64,000 bases of DNA, taken from NCBI RefSeq assembly GCF_004912165.1, contig NZ_STGV01000001.1:1054001-1118000 (forward strand), written 5' to 3'. Position numbers and translations under genes: made by a program. The DNA comes from Peteryoungia ipomoeae. GTDB taxonomy: Bacteria; Pseudomonadota; Alphaproteobacteria; Rhizobiales; Rhizobiaceae. This document shows positions 28,693 through 37,837 of this stretch, piece by piece. The notes under the pieces were generated by a model. That model was given only the letters and a program-made list of their open reading frames with translations. It made no database searches and was not told the origin of the DNA. Within the stretch, counting starts at the first letter, position 1. Every line of letters starts with the position of its first letter.

Positions 28693-29658
28693 ATGGCCAG
28701 CAAGTCGATCGACCATGCCTTTACCAGCACGGATCTCAGGAGCGCTGCAACCGATCCCACCTATGCCGGCGCTCTCTCCTTCATGCGCCGCCGCTACAGC
28801 AAGGACATCACCGGCGCCGACGCCGTGGTCCTCGGCATCCCCTTCGACGCTGCCGTCTCCAACCGGCCGGGCGCACGCTTCGGACCGCAGGCGATCCGCC
28901 GCGCCTCGGCAATCTTCGACAACGATCCGCAATATCCCTTCTCGCGCGACCTTTTTGAGAACATGAGCGTCGTCGACCATGGTGACGTGCTTCTCGACTA
29001 TGGCAATCACCAGGAAACGCCCGGCCGCATCGAGGCGGCCGCGCGCGACATCCTGCAATCCGGTGCGTATCTGCTCGGCCTCGGTGGTGATCATTTCGTC
29101 ACCTGGCCGCTGCTCAAGGCCCATGCGGCACACCATGGACCACTGGCGCTCGTCCATTTCGACGCGCATCAGGACACTTGGGATGACGATGGCTCGCGCA
29201 TCGACCATGGCTCCTTCGTCTGCCGCGCCGTGCGCGAAGGCGTGATCGCTCCCACCCGCTCCATCCAGATCGGCATCCGCACCCATGCGCCGGAGGATTT
29301 CGGCATCCGGATCCTGCATGGCTACGAGGTTGAGGACATGGGCGCGCAGGCGATCGCGGATGCGATCCTTTCGCATGTCGAAGACGCGCCCGTTTATCTG
29401 ACCTTCGACATCGATTGCCTCGACCCGGCCTTTGCACCGGGGACCGGCACGCCGGTTGCCGGAGGCCCCTCCTCGGCGAAGATGCTCTCGGTCTTGCGCA
29501 AGCTTGGCGCCCTCGACATCCGAGGTTCCGACATCGTTGAGGTTGCGCCGGCCTATGATCATGCCGATATCACTGCAATTGCCGGTGCGACGGTTGCGAT
29601 GTATATGCTCGGCCTGCGCGCCGAGCGACTGGCCACATCGGACCACCGGCAAGACTGA
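28693..29658 (+). CDS. speB: Agmatinase (ureohydrolase)
   Basis: A binuclear-manganese ureohydrolase of 321 residues that cuts agmatine to putrescine and urea. The metal ligands are in GLGGDHFVTW, VHFDAHQDTWDD and TFDIDCLDPAFAPGTGTPVAGG; the N-terminal GARFGPQAIR is typical of agmatinase rather than arginase. GGGAG precedes the ATG. It is followed after 53 bases by argC on the same strand, so both may be cotranscribed, linking arginine-related catabolism and synthesis only by position. Confidence 0.92.
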   Translation: MASKSIDHAFTSTDLRSAATDPTYAGALSFMRRRYSKDITGADAVVLGIPFDAAVSNRPGARFGPQAIRRASAIFDNDPQYPFSRDLFENMSVVDHGDVLLDYGNHQETPGRIEAAARDILQSGAYLLGLGGDHFVTWPLLKAHAAHHGPLALVHFDAHQDTWDDDGSRIDHGSFVCRAVREGVIAPTRSIQIGIRTHAPEDFGIRILHGYEVEDMGAQAIADAILSHVEDAPVYLTFDIDCLDPAFAPGTGTPVAGGPSSAKMLSVLRKLGALDIRGSDIVEVAPAYDHADITAIAGATVAMYMLGLRAERLATSDHRQD

Positions 29659-29711
29659 AGCATCCAGGCAAGACGTAACGCGCGCCGACAGGCAACGCAC
29701 AGGACATAGAC

Positions 29712-30644
29712 ATGGCATCGAAGATCTTCATCGACGGCGAACACGGAACCACGGGGCTGCAGATCCGCACGCGCCTCGCCGAGCGCCGCGACATCGAACT
29801 CCTGTCCATTCCGGAAGCCGAGCGTCGCAATGCGCAGATGCGCGAAGACCTTCTCAACAGCGCCGACATTGCCATTCTTTGCCTGCCGGACGACGCCTCC
29901 ATCCAGGCCTACGAGATGACGGCGGCCAACAACAATGTGCGGCTGCTGGATGCCTCTACCGCGTTTCGCGTGCATCCGGACTGGGCCTATGGCTTTGCAG
30001 AAATGGACAAGGCGCAGGCGGAGAAGATCCGAACCGCGCGCCACGTCTCCAACCCCGGCTGCTATCCGACGGGCGCGATCGGCCTCATCCGGCCGCTCCG
30101 GGCTGCCGGCATTCTGCCGGACGGCTATCCCGTCTCCGTCAACGCAATTTCCGGCTATACCGGCGGCGGCAAGCAGATGATCGCCCAGATGGAAGATCCC
30201 AGCCATCCGGAGCATCTTGCGTCCAACAATTTCCTGTATGGCCTGACGCTGAAGCACAAGCACTTGCCCGAAATGAAGATGCACGGCCTGCTCGACCGCG
30301 CGCCGCTGTTCTCGCCGTCGGTCGGTCGCTTCCCGCAGGGCATGATCGTTCAGGTCCCCCTGTTTCTCGAGGATCTCGCCACGGGCGCCTCGATCGACAG
30401 CATCCACGCAGCGCTCGTCGCGCACTATGCCGGGCAGGACATCGTCACCGTCGTGCCGCTTGAGGAGAGCCGCGCCGTTCCGCGCGTTGATGCCGAAGAA
30501 CTCGCCGGCCAGGACACGATGAAGCTCTTCGTCTTCGGCACGCCGGGTGGCGCGCATGTGAACCTCGTGGCACTCCTCGACAATCTCGGCAAAGGTGCGT
30601 CGGGAGCTGCGGTTCAAAACATGGATCTGATGCTTTCGGCGTAA
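29712..30644 (+). CDS. argC: N-acetyl-gamma-glutamyl-phosphate reductase
   Basis: The 310-residue enzyme reduces N-acetylglutamyl-phosphate in arginine synthesis. It belongs to the short (type 2) ArgC group. [17 protein letters not shown] is the NADP loop, [17 protein letters not shown] carries the catalytic Cys, and KHKHLPEM the catalytic His. It follows speB and precedes a bidirectional terminator. Confidence 0.96.
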   Translation: MASKIFIDGEHGTTGLQIRTRLAERRDIELLSIPEAERRNAQMREDLLNSADIAILCLPDDASIQAYEMTAANNNVRLLDASTAFRVHPDWAYGFAEMDKAQAEKIRTARHVSNPGCYPTGAIGLIRPLRAAGILPDGYPVSVNAISGYTGGGKQMIAQMEDPSHPEHLASNNFLYGLTLKHKHLPEMKMHGLLDRAPLFSPSVGRFPQGMIVQVPLFLEDLATGASIDSIHAALVAHYAGQDIVTVVPLEESRAVPRVDAEELAGQDTMKLFVFGTPGGAHVNLVALLDNLGKGASGAAVQNMDLMLSA

Positions 30645-30661
30645 ATCCCTCAAGGCACATG

Positions 30662-30696
30662 AAAAAAGCGGTCCAGACTTCCTGGGCCGCTTTTTT
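30662..30696. terminator. Bidirectional rho-independent terminator between argC and ctaA
   Basis: A 15-bp stem with one G-T pair, bounded by six A on one side and six T on the other, lies 17 bases after argC and 32 bases beyond the convergent ctaA stop. It can act on both strands. Confidence 0.9.
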
Positions 30697-30727
30697 GTTT
30701 CCGCCTGCGAAGGTCAGGTTCACCAGA

Positions 30728-31831
30728 TCAGTCGCGAATTTCGAGGCTGACCGACCGCGGCCGCTCGCCGGTGAAGCCGCGCAGGTGGGCGACGGCGAAG
30801 GCGAGCAATACGAGCGCCATGGCCTGGTGCGTCAGCCCCGCATGGAGCGGCACCTGGGTGACCAGCGTCAGGATGCCGACACCCGCCTGCAGCGTGACGA
30901 GCGCGAACAGCACGACAGTCCGGGCCGCATGCGGCGAGCCAGCCTCGTTTCTCAGCGCCTGGATCATATGGAAAAGTGCCACGGCCCAGAGGAGATAGGC
31001 GCCCAGACGGTGGATGAACTGCACCGTCTTCGGGTTTTCGAAGAGGTTGATCCAGCCCGGCTCCTGGACGAAGAGCCCACCCGGCACCAGCGCTCCATCC
31101 ATCAGTGGCCAGGTATTGTAGCTGAAGCCGGCATCGAGACCGGCAACGAGTGCGCCGAGATAGATCTGCAAGAATGTCAGGACCAGGAGAATAGTTGCCA
31201 CCCGCTTTGTCGCCCTTGCCGGCGGGGCTGAAACACTGTGCGGCGCCAGGCTGCGCATGATCCAGACGCAGGAGGCAAAGATGAAGCAGGCCATCATCAG
31301 ATGAACCGCCAGCCGGTATTGGCTCACGTCGACGCGCTCGCTCAAGCCGGATGACACCATCCACCAGCCGATAAAACCCTGCAGGCCACCGAGACAGAGC
31401 AAGCCAAACAGGGGCGCCTTAAGACTGGATTCAATTCGCCCGCGCAGCCAGAAATAGGCGAGCGGCAGCCCGAAAATCAGGCCCACTGCGCGTGCCAGAA
31501 GCCGATGCCCCCATTCCCACCAGAAGATGGTTTTGAACTCGTCGACCGACATGCCTTTGTTGATCTGCTGATATTCCGGGATCTGACGATAGAGTTCGAG
31601 TTCCTCCTCCCATTCGGCAGCCGTCAACGGGGGGATCACACCATGGATCGGCTTCCACTCGGTGATCGACAGACCGGAGTCGGTCAGACGTGTGGCGCCA
31701 CCGACAACAACCAGACAGAAGAGCGTCAGCACCACGATCCCAAGCCAAATGCGGATCGCCCGACGGTCGGCTTCGACCTTGGCAACGGCAGAGCGAATTT
31801 CGTGTTCGGGCGCGGTTAGAACAGCTGTCAT
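30728..31831 (-). CDS. ctaA: Haem A synthase (COX15/CtaA)
   Basis: An inner-membrane enzyme of 367 residues that oxidises the haem O methyl group to make haem A for cytochrome aa3 oxidase. It has about eight hydrophobic helices. Helices with conserved His (WWEWGHRLLAR, RLAVHLMMA, FIHRLGAYLLW, PLHAGLTHQAMAL) supply the haem ligands, and GGATRLTDSGLSITEWKP is the alphaproteobacterial COX15 signature. It is divergent from DUF2842. Confidence 0.96.
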   Translation of the reverse strand: MTAVLTAPEHEIRSAVAKVEADRRAIRIWLGIVVLTLFCLVVVGGATRLTDSGLSITEWKPIHGVIPPLTAAEWEEELELYRQIPEYQQINKGMSVDEFKTIFWWEWGHRLLARAVGLIFGLPLAYFWLRGRIESSLKAPLFGLLCLGGLQGFIGWWMVSSGLSERVDVSQYRLAVHLMMACFIFASCVWIMRSLAPHSVSAPPARATKRVATILLVLTFLQIYLGALVAGLDAGFSYNTWPLMDGALVPGGLFVQEPGWINLFENPKTVQFIHRLGAYLLWAVALFHMIQALRNEAGSPHAARTVVLFALVTLQAGVGILTLVTQVPLHAGLTHQAMALVLLAFAVAHLRGFTGERPRSVSLEIRD

Positions 31832-31957
31832 TTATCAATCCTCTTGTCGCCCGTTGATTTGCATCAGCCGGACGTGCAAAACAAGTGCACCCCTTTGCGG
31901 CAAGCGGTCGCGTCACCATCCCGACCGCCCCATCGACATTCAAGAGGCACAGCCTGT

Positions 31958-32182
31958 ATGCGCCCTTCCCTGCGCTCCTTTATCGGCACGATCCTGATTA
32001 TCGTGATCGTTTCGCTCTACGCTCTTTTGGCGACGACCATCGCGACGGCCACGCTCGCCACCGCGCCCTGGTGGGCGCATCTTCTGTATTTCCTGCTGAC
32101 CGGCCTCCTGTGGGTGGTCCCTGCGATGCTGATCATCAAATGGATGGCCGGCCCACGCAAGGACCGTAGCGAGAGGCGTTAA
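31958..32182 (+). CDS. DUF2842 small membrane protein
   Basis: The 74-residue protein has two hydrophobic helices (FIGTILIIVIVSLYALLATTI and LLYFLLTGLLWVVPAMLIIKWM, described by their ends) and the conserved WW between them, matching DUF2842. AGAGG lies 10 bases before the ATG at 31958. A weak hairpin AGGGT-N6-ACCCT with TTTTC overlaps the stop codon. The function is unknown; members often sit beside ctaA in Rhizobiales. Confidence 0.82.
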   Translation: MRPSLRSFIGTILIIVIVSLYALLATTIATATLATAPWWAHLLYFLLTGLLWVVPAMLIIKWMAGPRKDRSERR

Positions 32183-32211
32183 GGGTCTGCTTACCCTAAT
32201 TTTCGACTGTA

Positions 32212-32234
32212 TTAGCAATTCCTACCCTTGCTAA
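32212..32234. repeat. Inverted repeat TTAGCAA-N9-TTGCTAA, candidate operator
   Basis: A perfect 7-bp inverted repeat with centres 16 bases apart lies 66 bases upstream of the GNAT gene that opens the polysaccharide locus. The spacing fits a dimeric regulator. No T-run follows, so it is not a terminator. Confidence 0.45.
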
Positions 32235-32300
32235 CGGTTTGTTGGTCGCAGGGCACTAGGCTGCGGTGGTTCCACTTTTGGACCAGAGGCACTTTTTGGC

Positions 32301-33527
32301 ATGTCTATCGCACGCAAACTGACTGACATTGCAGTTGAGGATGGGCAGCCAGACATGACATCATCGGCAACCTTCGCATCGTCGCCTGGTCTATCCGTGG
32401 GACCATTCGTTGTGCGTGTGCATGATCGCTTGAAGCCGCCCGAGGCGATCTGGCGGCGCCTTGAGCGGGATCCGTGGAACTCGCTGCACCAGGCCTTCGA
32501 CTGGTGTGATGCCTGGGTCAAGACACACGACTACCCCGTGGTCGTCATTGAAGCCTCGATTGGTGGCGAGACGGCTTTCATTCTGCCACTGGAAATCGAG
32601 CGCAAGGCGGGTGTGCGGATCGCGCGCTTCATTGCCTCCAGTTACAGCAATTACAATAGCGGCCTCTTCACCGCCGCCCTCAGACAGCAGCAATTTGGCC
32701 CGTCGCTCTGGCACCAGGTGTTGCGCACCGCGCTTGCGGGCAAAGCCGATCTCGTTTGTCTCACGAACATGCCGCTGGCATGGCGGGATGAGCGCCATCC
32801 GCTCGGCGGACTTCGAGCAGACCCGAACCCCAATAGCGCCTTCCAGCTGACGCTGGGGCCGGATATGGAAGCAACAATCGCAGTGCTCAATGCGAAGAGC
32901 CGGCGAAAGAAGCACCGCGTACAACTGAAGCGCATGGACGAGGCCGGCGGGTTTGAACACGTGCGCGCCCGCAGTCGCGGCGACAAGCAGATCGTCCTGG
33001 ACAGCTTCTTTCGCCAGAAGGCCGAACGTTTCGAGACCGCTGGGCTTCCCGACGTCTTCAAGGCGCCGGAGACGCAGGCTTTTTTCCGCCTGCTTCTGGA
33101 TGCGGACAATGGCGGGAAAGACGTTCCACTCGAATTGCATGCCATCCGGATGAAAGGTCTTCACGCCGGGAAGATTGCCGCCATCCTCGGCGTGTCACGC
33201 AAGGGCGATCACGTCATTTGCCAGTTCGGCTCTATCGACGACCGCCTCGCCCCGGAAGCGAGCCCCGGCGAACTGCTCTTCTGGCTCACGATCGAGGAAA
33301 GCGCCGTCAGCGGCGCAAAAATCTTCGACTTCGGGATTGGCGACCAGGACTACAAGCGGCGCTGGTGCCGCACCGAGACGCCGCATTTCGATATCCTCTA
33401 TCCGATCAACACCATCGGCCAGATCGCGGCATTCGGTTCCCGTTTGACGAGCCGCTTCAAACGTTGGGTGAAGAACCATCCACAACTCTATGGCATACTC
33501 CAAAGACTGCGGTCGGCAGCGGGCTGA
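32301..33527 (+). CDS. GNAT/CelD-like acyltransferase of the polysaccharide locus
   Basis: A 408-residue soluble protein of the BcsL/CelD-type GNAT (acetyltransf_6) family. Residues about 200-390 hold the fold: SRRKKHRVQLKRMDEAGG, the helix with FFRQKAERFETAGL, and GSIDDRLAPEASPGELLFWLTIEESAVSGAKIFDFGIGDQDYKRRW, a hallmark of this group. These proteins acylate polysaccharide or its precursors; the precise substrate is unknown. It converges on the Wzc-like gene and has an inverted repeat upstream. Being next to the export genes, it probably modifies the same glycan. Confidence 0.85.
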   Translation: MSIARKLTDIAVEDGQPDMTSSATFASSPGLSVGPFVVRVHDRLKPPEAIWRRLERDPWNSLHQAFDWCDAWVKTHDYPVVVIEASIGGETAFILPLEIERKAGVRIARFIASSYSNYNSGLFTAALRQQQFGPSLWHQVLRTALAGKADLVCLTNMPLAWRDERHPLGGLRADPNPNSAFQLTLGPDMEATIAVLNAKSRRKKHRVQLKRMDEAGGFEHVRARSRGDKQIVLDSFFRQKAERFETAGLPDVFKAPETQAFFRLLLDADNGGKDVPLELHAIRMKGLHAGKIAAILGVSRKGDHVICQFGSIDDRLAPEASPGELLFWLTIEESAVSGAKIFDFGIGDQDYKRRWCRTETPHFDILYPINTIGQIAAFGSRLTSRFKRWVKNHPQLYGILQRLRSAAG

Positions 33528-33590
33528 CGCTTACCGCTTGCGTAACACCTGTCTATGTCCCGGCAATCTGCTGCTATCGCGAGGCTTCGA

Positions 33591-35828
33591 TCAGGCAGCA
33601 CTTCGTCCTGTTTGCCCTTCTGGGAGGGAGGCCGACATCAGGACCAGATCGCTGTAGCCGACCTTCTCGAAGGCCTCCATGATCGCTTCCAGCTCCTGCG
33701 CCTGCGGGTTGGGTGCAGAAAGAATGATTTCATGCCGACCGTTCTGGCTGAGGCGCGCTACCCCTTCCGGCTGGGCCGGCCCGCATTCGACAATCACCAG
33801 GTCATAGGCGTCCGCGAGCGCATCGACGATAATCGTCAGCCGGTCAGCCCCCTTCATGGCCTTGCGGATATCGGCTCTGCCCTGCGGCACGATATCTGCA
33901 GTCGAATGGCGATCCGGATGAATGCAATCGGCAAAGGCTGCGTCGCCCATCAGAAGATCCGTGATCCCGGGAAGCTCAGCTTCTCCCGACATCAGCCGGG
34001 TCGGGCGGCCTGAACCGGTCATATCCACGAGAACGACCCGCCGACCGCGGCCTGCGAGTTCGCGAAGCAGCGCCACCGTACCTTCCGATCCCTTGTCGCC
34101 CGAGGGCGAAATGGCGAAGGCCACCGAGGCCGATTGGTCGATCAGGTAGCGTGCGACCGACTGAGCGGAAAACTGACTGTCTTCCTCCACGAGGTCGGAA
34201 GGCATATCTGCCATTTTTTCGGTTGCCGGCTCGGCCGGAGCCCGTCCCATCATCGGGATATCGAGGAGGTCCTGCGTTGCAAGCTCCGCATCGAGAAACT
34301 CCGTGACGCCCACCTTCGGCTGTGCCGGGTCCGACGCAATGTCGGCCTCAGCTCGCTTTGTCGACGACGGAACGGGGCTGGTTTTGATCTCCTCGGATCC
34401 CGGTCCGGTCCGCATGGCAGCATGGCCGGGGATTCTCAGCGCTCGACCGCTGAACAATTCGATCAGCATCACGATAATCGCCATCAGAATGAAGACCGAC
34501 AAAGCCGTCACGATGGTAATCGGAACAACTTTGGGAAAGCTCGGCTCGGCCGGCTCCATGGCGCTTGAAATCAGCCGCGCATCCGCGGGGCTTGATCCCA
34601 CATCAAGACGGCTTGATGCTTCGCGGTAGCGGGCGAGATAGGTCTCGAGCAGTTGCCGCTGTGCGGCGGCTTCGCGCTCCAGCGATTTGAGCTCAACCTC
34701 ATCCTCCCCGGCCCTCGCCGTGTCGGCCTTGATTGTATTCAATTGCGCAACAAGTTGGGCTTCCCGCTCCCGCGCCACGGCCGCCAGGTTTTCGAGGCCG
34801 GCCGCGACCTTCTTGAGTTCCGCCTGCATCTGCTGGCGAATACCTGCGAGCTGCGATTTCAGCGCCTTCATCTGCGGATGCCCATCCAGGAGGCGGGTTG
34901 AGGCATCGGCGATCTGGCCGCGGATCTGCGATTCGGCTGCATCCAGACGGCGGATCGATTCGGATCCGGCGATGGCGTCGAGCGTATCTGTTGGGCGGCC
35001 CGCCTTGATCGTCTCATTCAGGTTTTCTGCACGCGCTTCGGCATTGGCTCGTTCGCCCCGCACGCGGGCAAGTTCGGTCGAGATATCGGCAAGCTGCTTG
35101 CTGCTGAAGGATGCATCCGTGCCCAGCGGCAAAAGGCCGGCAGAAGATCGGTATTCGGCCACTTTTTGTTCGGCAGCACGAACCTTTTCGCGCAGATTGG
35201 CAATCTCTGTGTCGAGCCAGCGAACCGCTTCGCTGTTGCTGTCGAGCTTGGCGCCGCTTTGCAGCTGACGATAGACATCGATCATCGCGTTCGGCACGGC
35301 GGCCGCAAGCTTGGGATCTTTCGAGGTGAATTCGACGGCAATGACGCGCGACTTGTCGAGCTGATAGACGGCAAGATTTTCGCGGAATGATTTCAATACC
35401 CGTTCTTCGGGGACAAGATCGAGAGGGCTGCCGCGCAAACCGAAGAGGACGAGGAAGTCATTGAGCGCGGAGGGGCGCGAATCCGGATCAAACTCGGGGC
35501 TGTCGTAAAGCTTCAGGTCGCGCGCAACCTGCTTCATCAGGTCAGTCGATTGCAGCAGCTGCACCTGGCTGGCAATCGTCAGCTCATCCGGCAACGGCTC
35601 TGTTGCGACGGAGGCCGCGCCCGAGGCCGAAAACTGTGGCTGCCTGGGCTCGATGAGAAGCTTGGCGTCACTTCTGTAACTTGGGGCAATGGCGCTTGCG
35701 CCCAGAAAGGCGGCACCACCGGCTAGAAGGGTTGCGCCCAACACCAGACCTTTCCGCTGCCAGATGGCGCGGAAAAGCTGTGCCAAGTCGATGTCGGCAT
35801 CATTCTGGTCGCGGTCCAAGCTTGGCAT
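33591..35828 (-). CDS. Wzc-like polysaccharide co-polymerase with degenerate kinase domain
   Basis: A 745-residue inner-membrane protein. The N-terminal Wzz domain (IDLAQLFRAIWQRKGLVLGA, helix 1 at about 30-50) is followed by a long periplasmic coiled coil (about 190-420), a proline-rich second membrane helix (PSFPKVVPITIVTALSVF) and a cytosolic BY-kinase-like domain. The kinase is altered: the Walker A reads PSGDKGSE (about 575-582) where PGEGKST is expected, the second Asp motif is LVIVEC, and there is no Tyr-rich tail. It probably controls chain length and export without phosphorylating. It is divergent from the Wza-like gene over 178 bases. Confidence 0.88.
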   Translation of the reverse strand: MPSLDRDQNDADIDLAQLFRAIWQRKGLVLGATLLAGGAAFLGASAIAPSYRSDAKLLIEPRQPQFSASGAASVATEPLPDELTIASQVQLLQSTDLMKQVARDLKLYDSPEFDPDSRPSALNDFLVLFGLRGSPLDLVPEERVLKSFRENLAVYQLDKSRVIAVEFTSKDPKLAAAVPNAMIDVYRQLQSGAKLDSNSEAVRWLDTEIANLREKVRAAEQKVAEYRSSAGLLPLGTDASFSSKQLADISTELARVRGERANAEARAENLNETIKAGRPTDTLDAIAGSESIRRLDAAESQIRGQIADASTRLLDGHPQMKALKSQLAGIRQQMQAELKKVAAGLENLAAVAREREAQLVAQLNTIKADTARAGEDEVELKSLEREAAAQRQLLETYLARYREASSRLDVGSSPADARLISSAMEPAEPSFPKVVPITIVTALSVFILMAIIVMLIELFSGRALRIPGHAAMRTGPGSEEIKTSPVPSSTKRAEADIASDPAQPKVGVTEFLDAELATQDLLDIPMMGRAPAEPATEKMADMPSDLVEEDSQFSAQSVARYLIDQSASVAFAISPSGDKGSEGTVALLRELAGRGRRVVLVDMTGSGRPTRLMSGEAELPGITDLLMGDAAFADCIHPDRHSTADIVPQGRADIRKAMKGADRLTIIVDALADAYDLVIVECGPAQPEGVARLSQNGRHEIILSAPNPQAQELEAIMEAFEKVGYSDLVLMSASLPEGQTGRSAA

Positions 35829-35946
35829 CGCCTACTCCATGTGTGTGCACGCGCAAGGGTAAAGGCTTATGGTAACTCAAGGGTTAATCTTTAGCCTTGC
35901 CTGCTTGATGCCGGAAAACCTGGAACCGCTCACGCATTTACGCCGC

Positions 35947-35978
35947 GTTAACCATAGCTGATCAATAAGTTTGATCAG
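35947..35978. promoter_or_regulatory. CtrA-type half site plus 8-bp inverted repeat in the Wzc/Wza divergent promoter
   Basis: GTTAACCATAGC (35947-35958) contains TTAACCAT, a described CtrA half site. It overlaps by one base a perfect inverted repeat CTGATCAA-TAAGT-TTGATCAG (35958-35978). Both lie 28-60 bases before the Wza-like start. They could be regulator binding sites; the regulators are inferred, not shown. Confidence 0.45.
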
Positions 35979-36006
35979 GTTTTGAAGATCAGGAGCGCAT
36001 GAGCGC

Positions 36007-36582
36007 ATGTCAGTGGTGGGCAAAAAAGCGATTACCATCGTCGCGACAGCAATGCTGTCGCTGGCGGTCAGCGGCTGCGCCACCTACCAGCCCGCGCCGA
36101 AGGTCTTTCACGAGGCAACGATCCAGCCCTATCGCCTCGACAGTGGCGACCGCTTGCGCGTGACGGTCTTCGATCAGCCCAACTTGTCGAACACCTATGC
36201 GGTGGATCAGGCGGGCTACATTGCCTTCCCGCTGGTTGGTCAGGTCGCTGCCCGCGGCGCCACAATTACCCAGCTTGAAGGCGCCCTCGCCCAGAAGCTG
36301 AAACAGGGCTTCCTGCGCGATCCCGACGTCACCATCGAGATTGATCGCTATCGCTCCATCTTCGTGATGGGTCAGGTTGGACAACCCGGGCAGTATGCCT
36401 ATGTACCCGGCATGACAATCCTCAACGCCATCGCCGTATCCGGCGGCTTCAACGGCCGAGCGAACCAGCGCGACGTCGATGTCACGCGCAAGATCAATGG
36501 ACAGATCATCACCGGCCGCGTGCCGATCACCGATCCTATTCTGGCGGGCGACACCGTCTATGTCCGCGAACGTCTGTTCTGA
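36007..36582 (+). CDS. Wza-like outer-membrane polysaccharide export lipoprotein
   Basis: A 191-residue exporter with a lipoprotein signal (LSLAVSGCAT, lipobox Cys near 22). The Poly_export domain (RLDSGDRLRVTVFDQPNLSNTYAVDQAGYIAFPLVGQV) is followed by one SLBB domain (IFVMGQVGQPGQYAYVPGMTILNAIAVSGGF). It lacks the long second SLBB and C-terminal helix of E. coli Wza, as is usual for short rhizobial and holdfast-type exporters. It is the first of three closely spaced polysaccharide genes: the GT4 gene starts 3 bases after its stop. Confidence 0.9.
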   Translation: MSVVGKKAITIVATAMLSLAVSGCATYQPAPKVFHEATIQPYRLDSGDRLRVTVFDQPNLSNTYAVDQAGYIAFPLVGQVAARGATITQLEGALAQKLKQGFLRDPDVTIEIDRYRSIFVMGQVGQPGQYAYVPGMTILNAIAVSGGFNGRANQRDVDVTRKINGQIITGRVPITDPILAGDTVYVRERLF

Positions 36583-36585
36583 TCG

Positions 36586-37731
36586 ATGACGAGCCAAGCT
36601 CCGTTGCGCATCGTTCACTGCTTTCGCTCTCCGGTCGGCGGCATTTTCCGCCACGTCCGGGATCTGGCCGAACAGCACAGCAAGGCTGGCCATCAGGTCG
36701 GCATCCTCTGCGACAGCACCACCGGCAGCGCGCATGAAGACAGACTGTTTGAGCAGATCATGCCCTATCTCTCGCTCGGTCTCACCCGGCTTCCGATCCA
36801 GCGTTCAGTCGCCCCATCGGATCTTTCTGCCGTTGTCACGAGTTACAAACAAATCAAAGCATTGCAGCCGGATGTCCTTCACGGACACGGCGCGAAAGGC
36901 GGCGTCGTCGCCCGCGTCATCGGCTCACTCCTGCGGGCAAAAAAGTATCGCGTAGCTCGCTTCTATTCTCCGCATGGTGGCAGCCTTCATTTCGCGAAGG
37001 CGTCACCGGCTGGCCAGGCCGTCTTCATGGCCGAGCGCATTCTTGAACGCATGACCGATGGCATGTCCTTCGTTTGCGACTACGAGCGCGAGACCTACGA
37101 GCATAAGGTCGGTAAGCCGCATTGCGTTGCCACCCGCATCTATAACGGCATCAGCGACCGAGATTTCGGCAAAGTCACGCCGGAAAACGATGCCGTTGAC
37201 CTTCTTTATGTCGGCATGCTTCGGGACCTGAAGGGTCCGGATCTTTTCATTGATGCCTTTGCCGAAGCGGAACGCCTCGTCGGACGCCCGTTGAGGGGTC
37301 TCGTGGTCGGCGACGGCCCGGACGAGGAAAAGTACCGCAAGCAGATCGAGATGAAGGGCCTTGGGCGGCGAATTGCCATGCTGCCCGCCATGCCAGCGCG
37401 CGAGGCCTTCGCCAAATCGGATATACTTGTCGTTCCATCGCGTGCTGAGGCGATGCCCTATATCGTGCTCGAAGCGCTCGCGGCGGAAAAGTGCCTGATC
37501 GCCTCTCGGGTCGGCGGCATTCCAGAGATTCTGGGCGCAGATAGCCCCGCCCTCGTCTCTCCCGGAAACGTTCAGGAACTGGCAAACGCCATGGCGACCG
37601 CCTTGACGCAGCCGGACTGGAAGACCGTGACCATGCCGAAGCCGGAGGCATTCCGCTCGCGGTTTTCGGCAGTCGTAATGGCACGCGAGATGGAACAGTT
37701 CTACCGCGCACGTCTCGCCACCCTCACCTGA
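36586..37731 (+). CDS. Glycosyltransferase family 4
   Basis: A cytosolic or membrane-associated sugar transferase of 381 residues with a GT-B fold. The N-terminal part has FRSPVGGIFRHVRDLAEQHSKAGHQVGIL, and the C-terminal donor domain has VGMLRDLKGPDLFIDA and the EAMPYIVLEALAAEK nucleotide-sugar motif (E-x7-E). It is the second gene after the Wza-like exporter and presumably adds a sugar to the repeat unit. A 6-bp inverted repeat CCTAAG-N5-CTTAGG (37778-37794) stands in the gap to the next gene. Confidence 0.9.
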   Translation: MTSQAPLRIVHCFRSPVGGIFRHVRDLAEQHSKAGHQVGILCDSTTGSAHEDRLFEQIMPYLSLGLTRLPIQRSVAPSDLSAVVTSYKQIKALQPDVLHGHGAKGGVVARVIGSLLRAKKYRVARFYSPHGGSLHFAKASPAGQAVFMAERILERMTDGMSFVCDYERETYEHKVGKPHCVATRIYNGISDRDFGKVTPENDAVDLLYVGMLRDLKGPDLFIDAFAEAERLVGRPLRGLVVGDGPDEEKYRKQIEMKGLGRRIAMLPAMPAREAFAKSDILVVPSRAEAMPYIVLEALAAEKCLIASRVGGIPEILGADSPALVSPGNVQELANAMATALTQPDWKTVTMPKPEAFRSRFSAVVMAREMEQFYRARLATLT

Positions 37732-37837
37732 GGATCTGGCCCGAACCGGGACACTCACTGGGCTTGAAAGAGCAATGCCTAAGCGTTTCTTAGGATCTTT
37801 GACATAAGCTTGCCGGCAAACACCTGCGAGTGGCGCT

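Noticed and set aside
35868..35900. Full CtrA box upstream of the Wzc-like gene (GTAA-TTAA)
   Set aside because: The spacing is 8 rather than 7 bases and the first half is imperfect.
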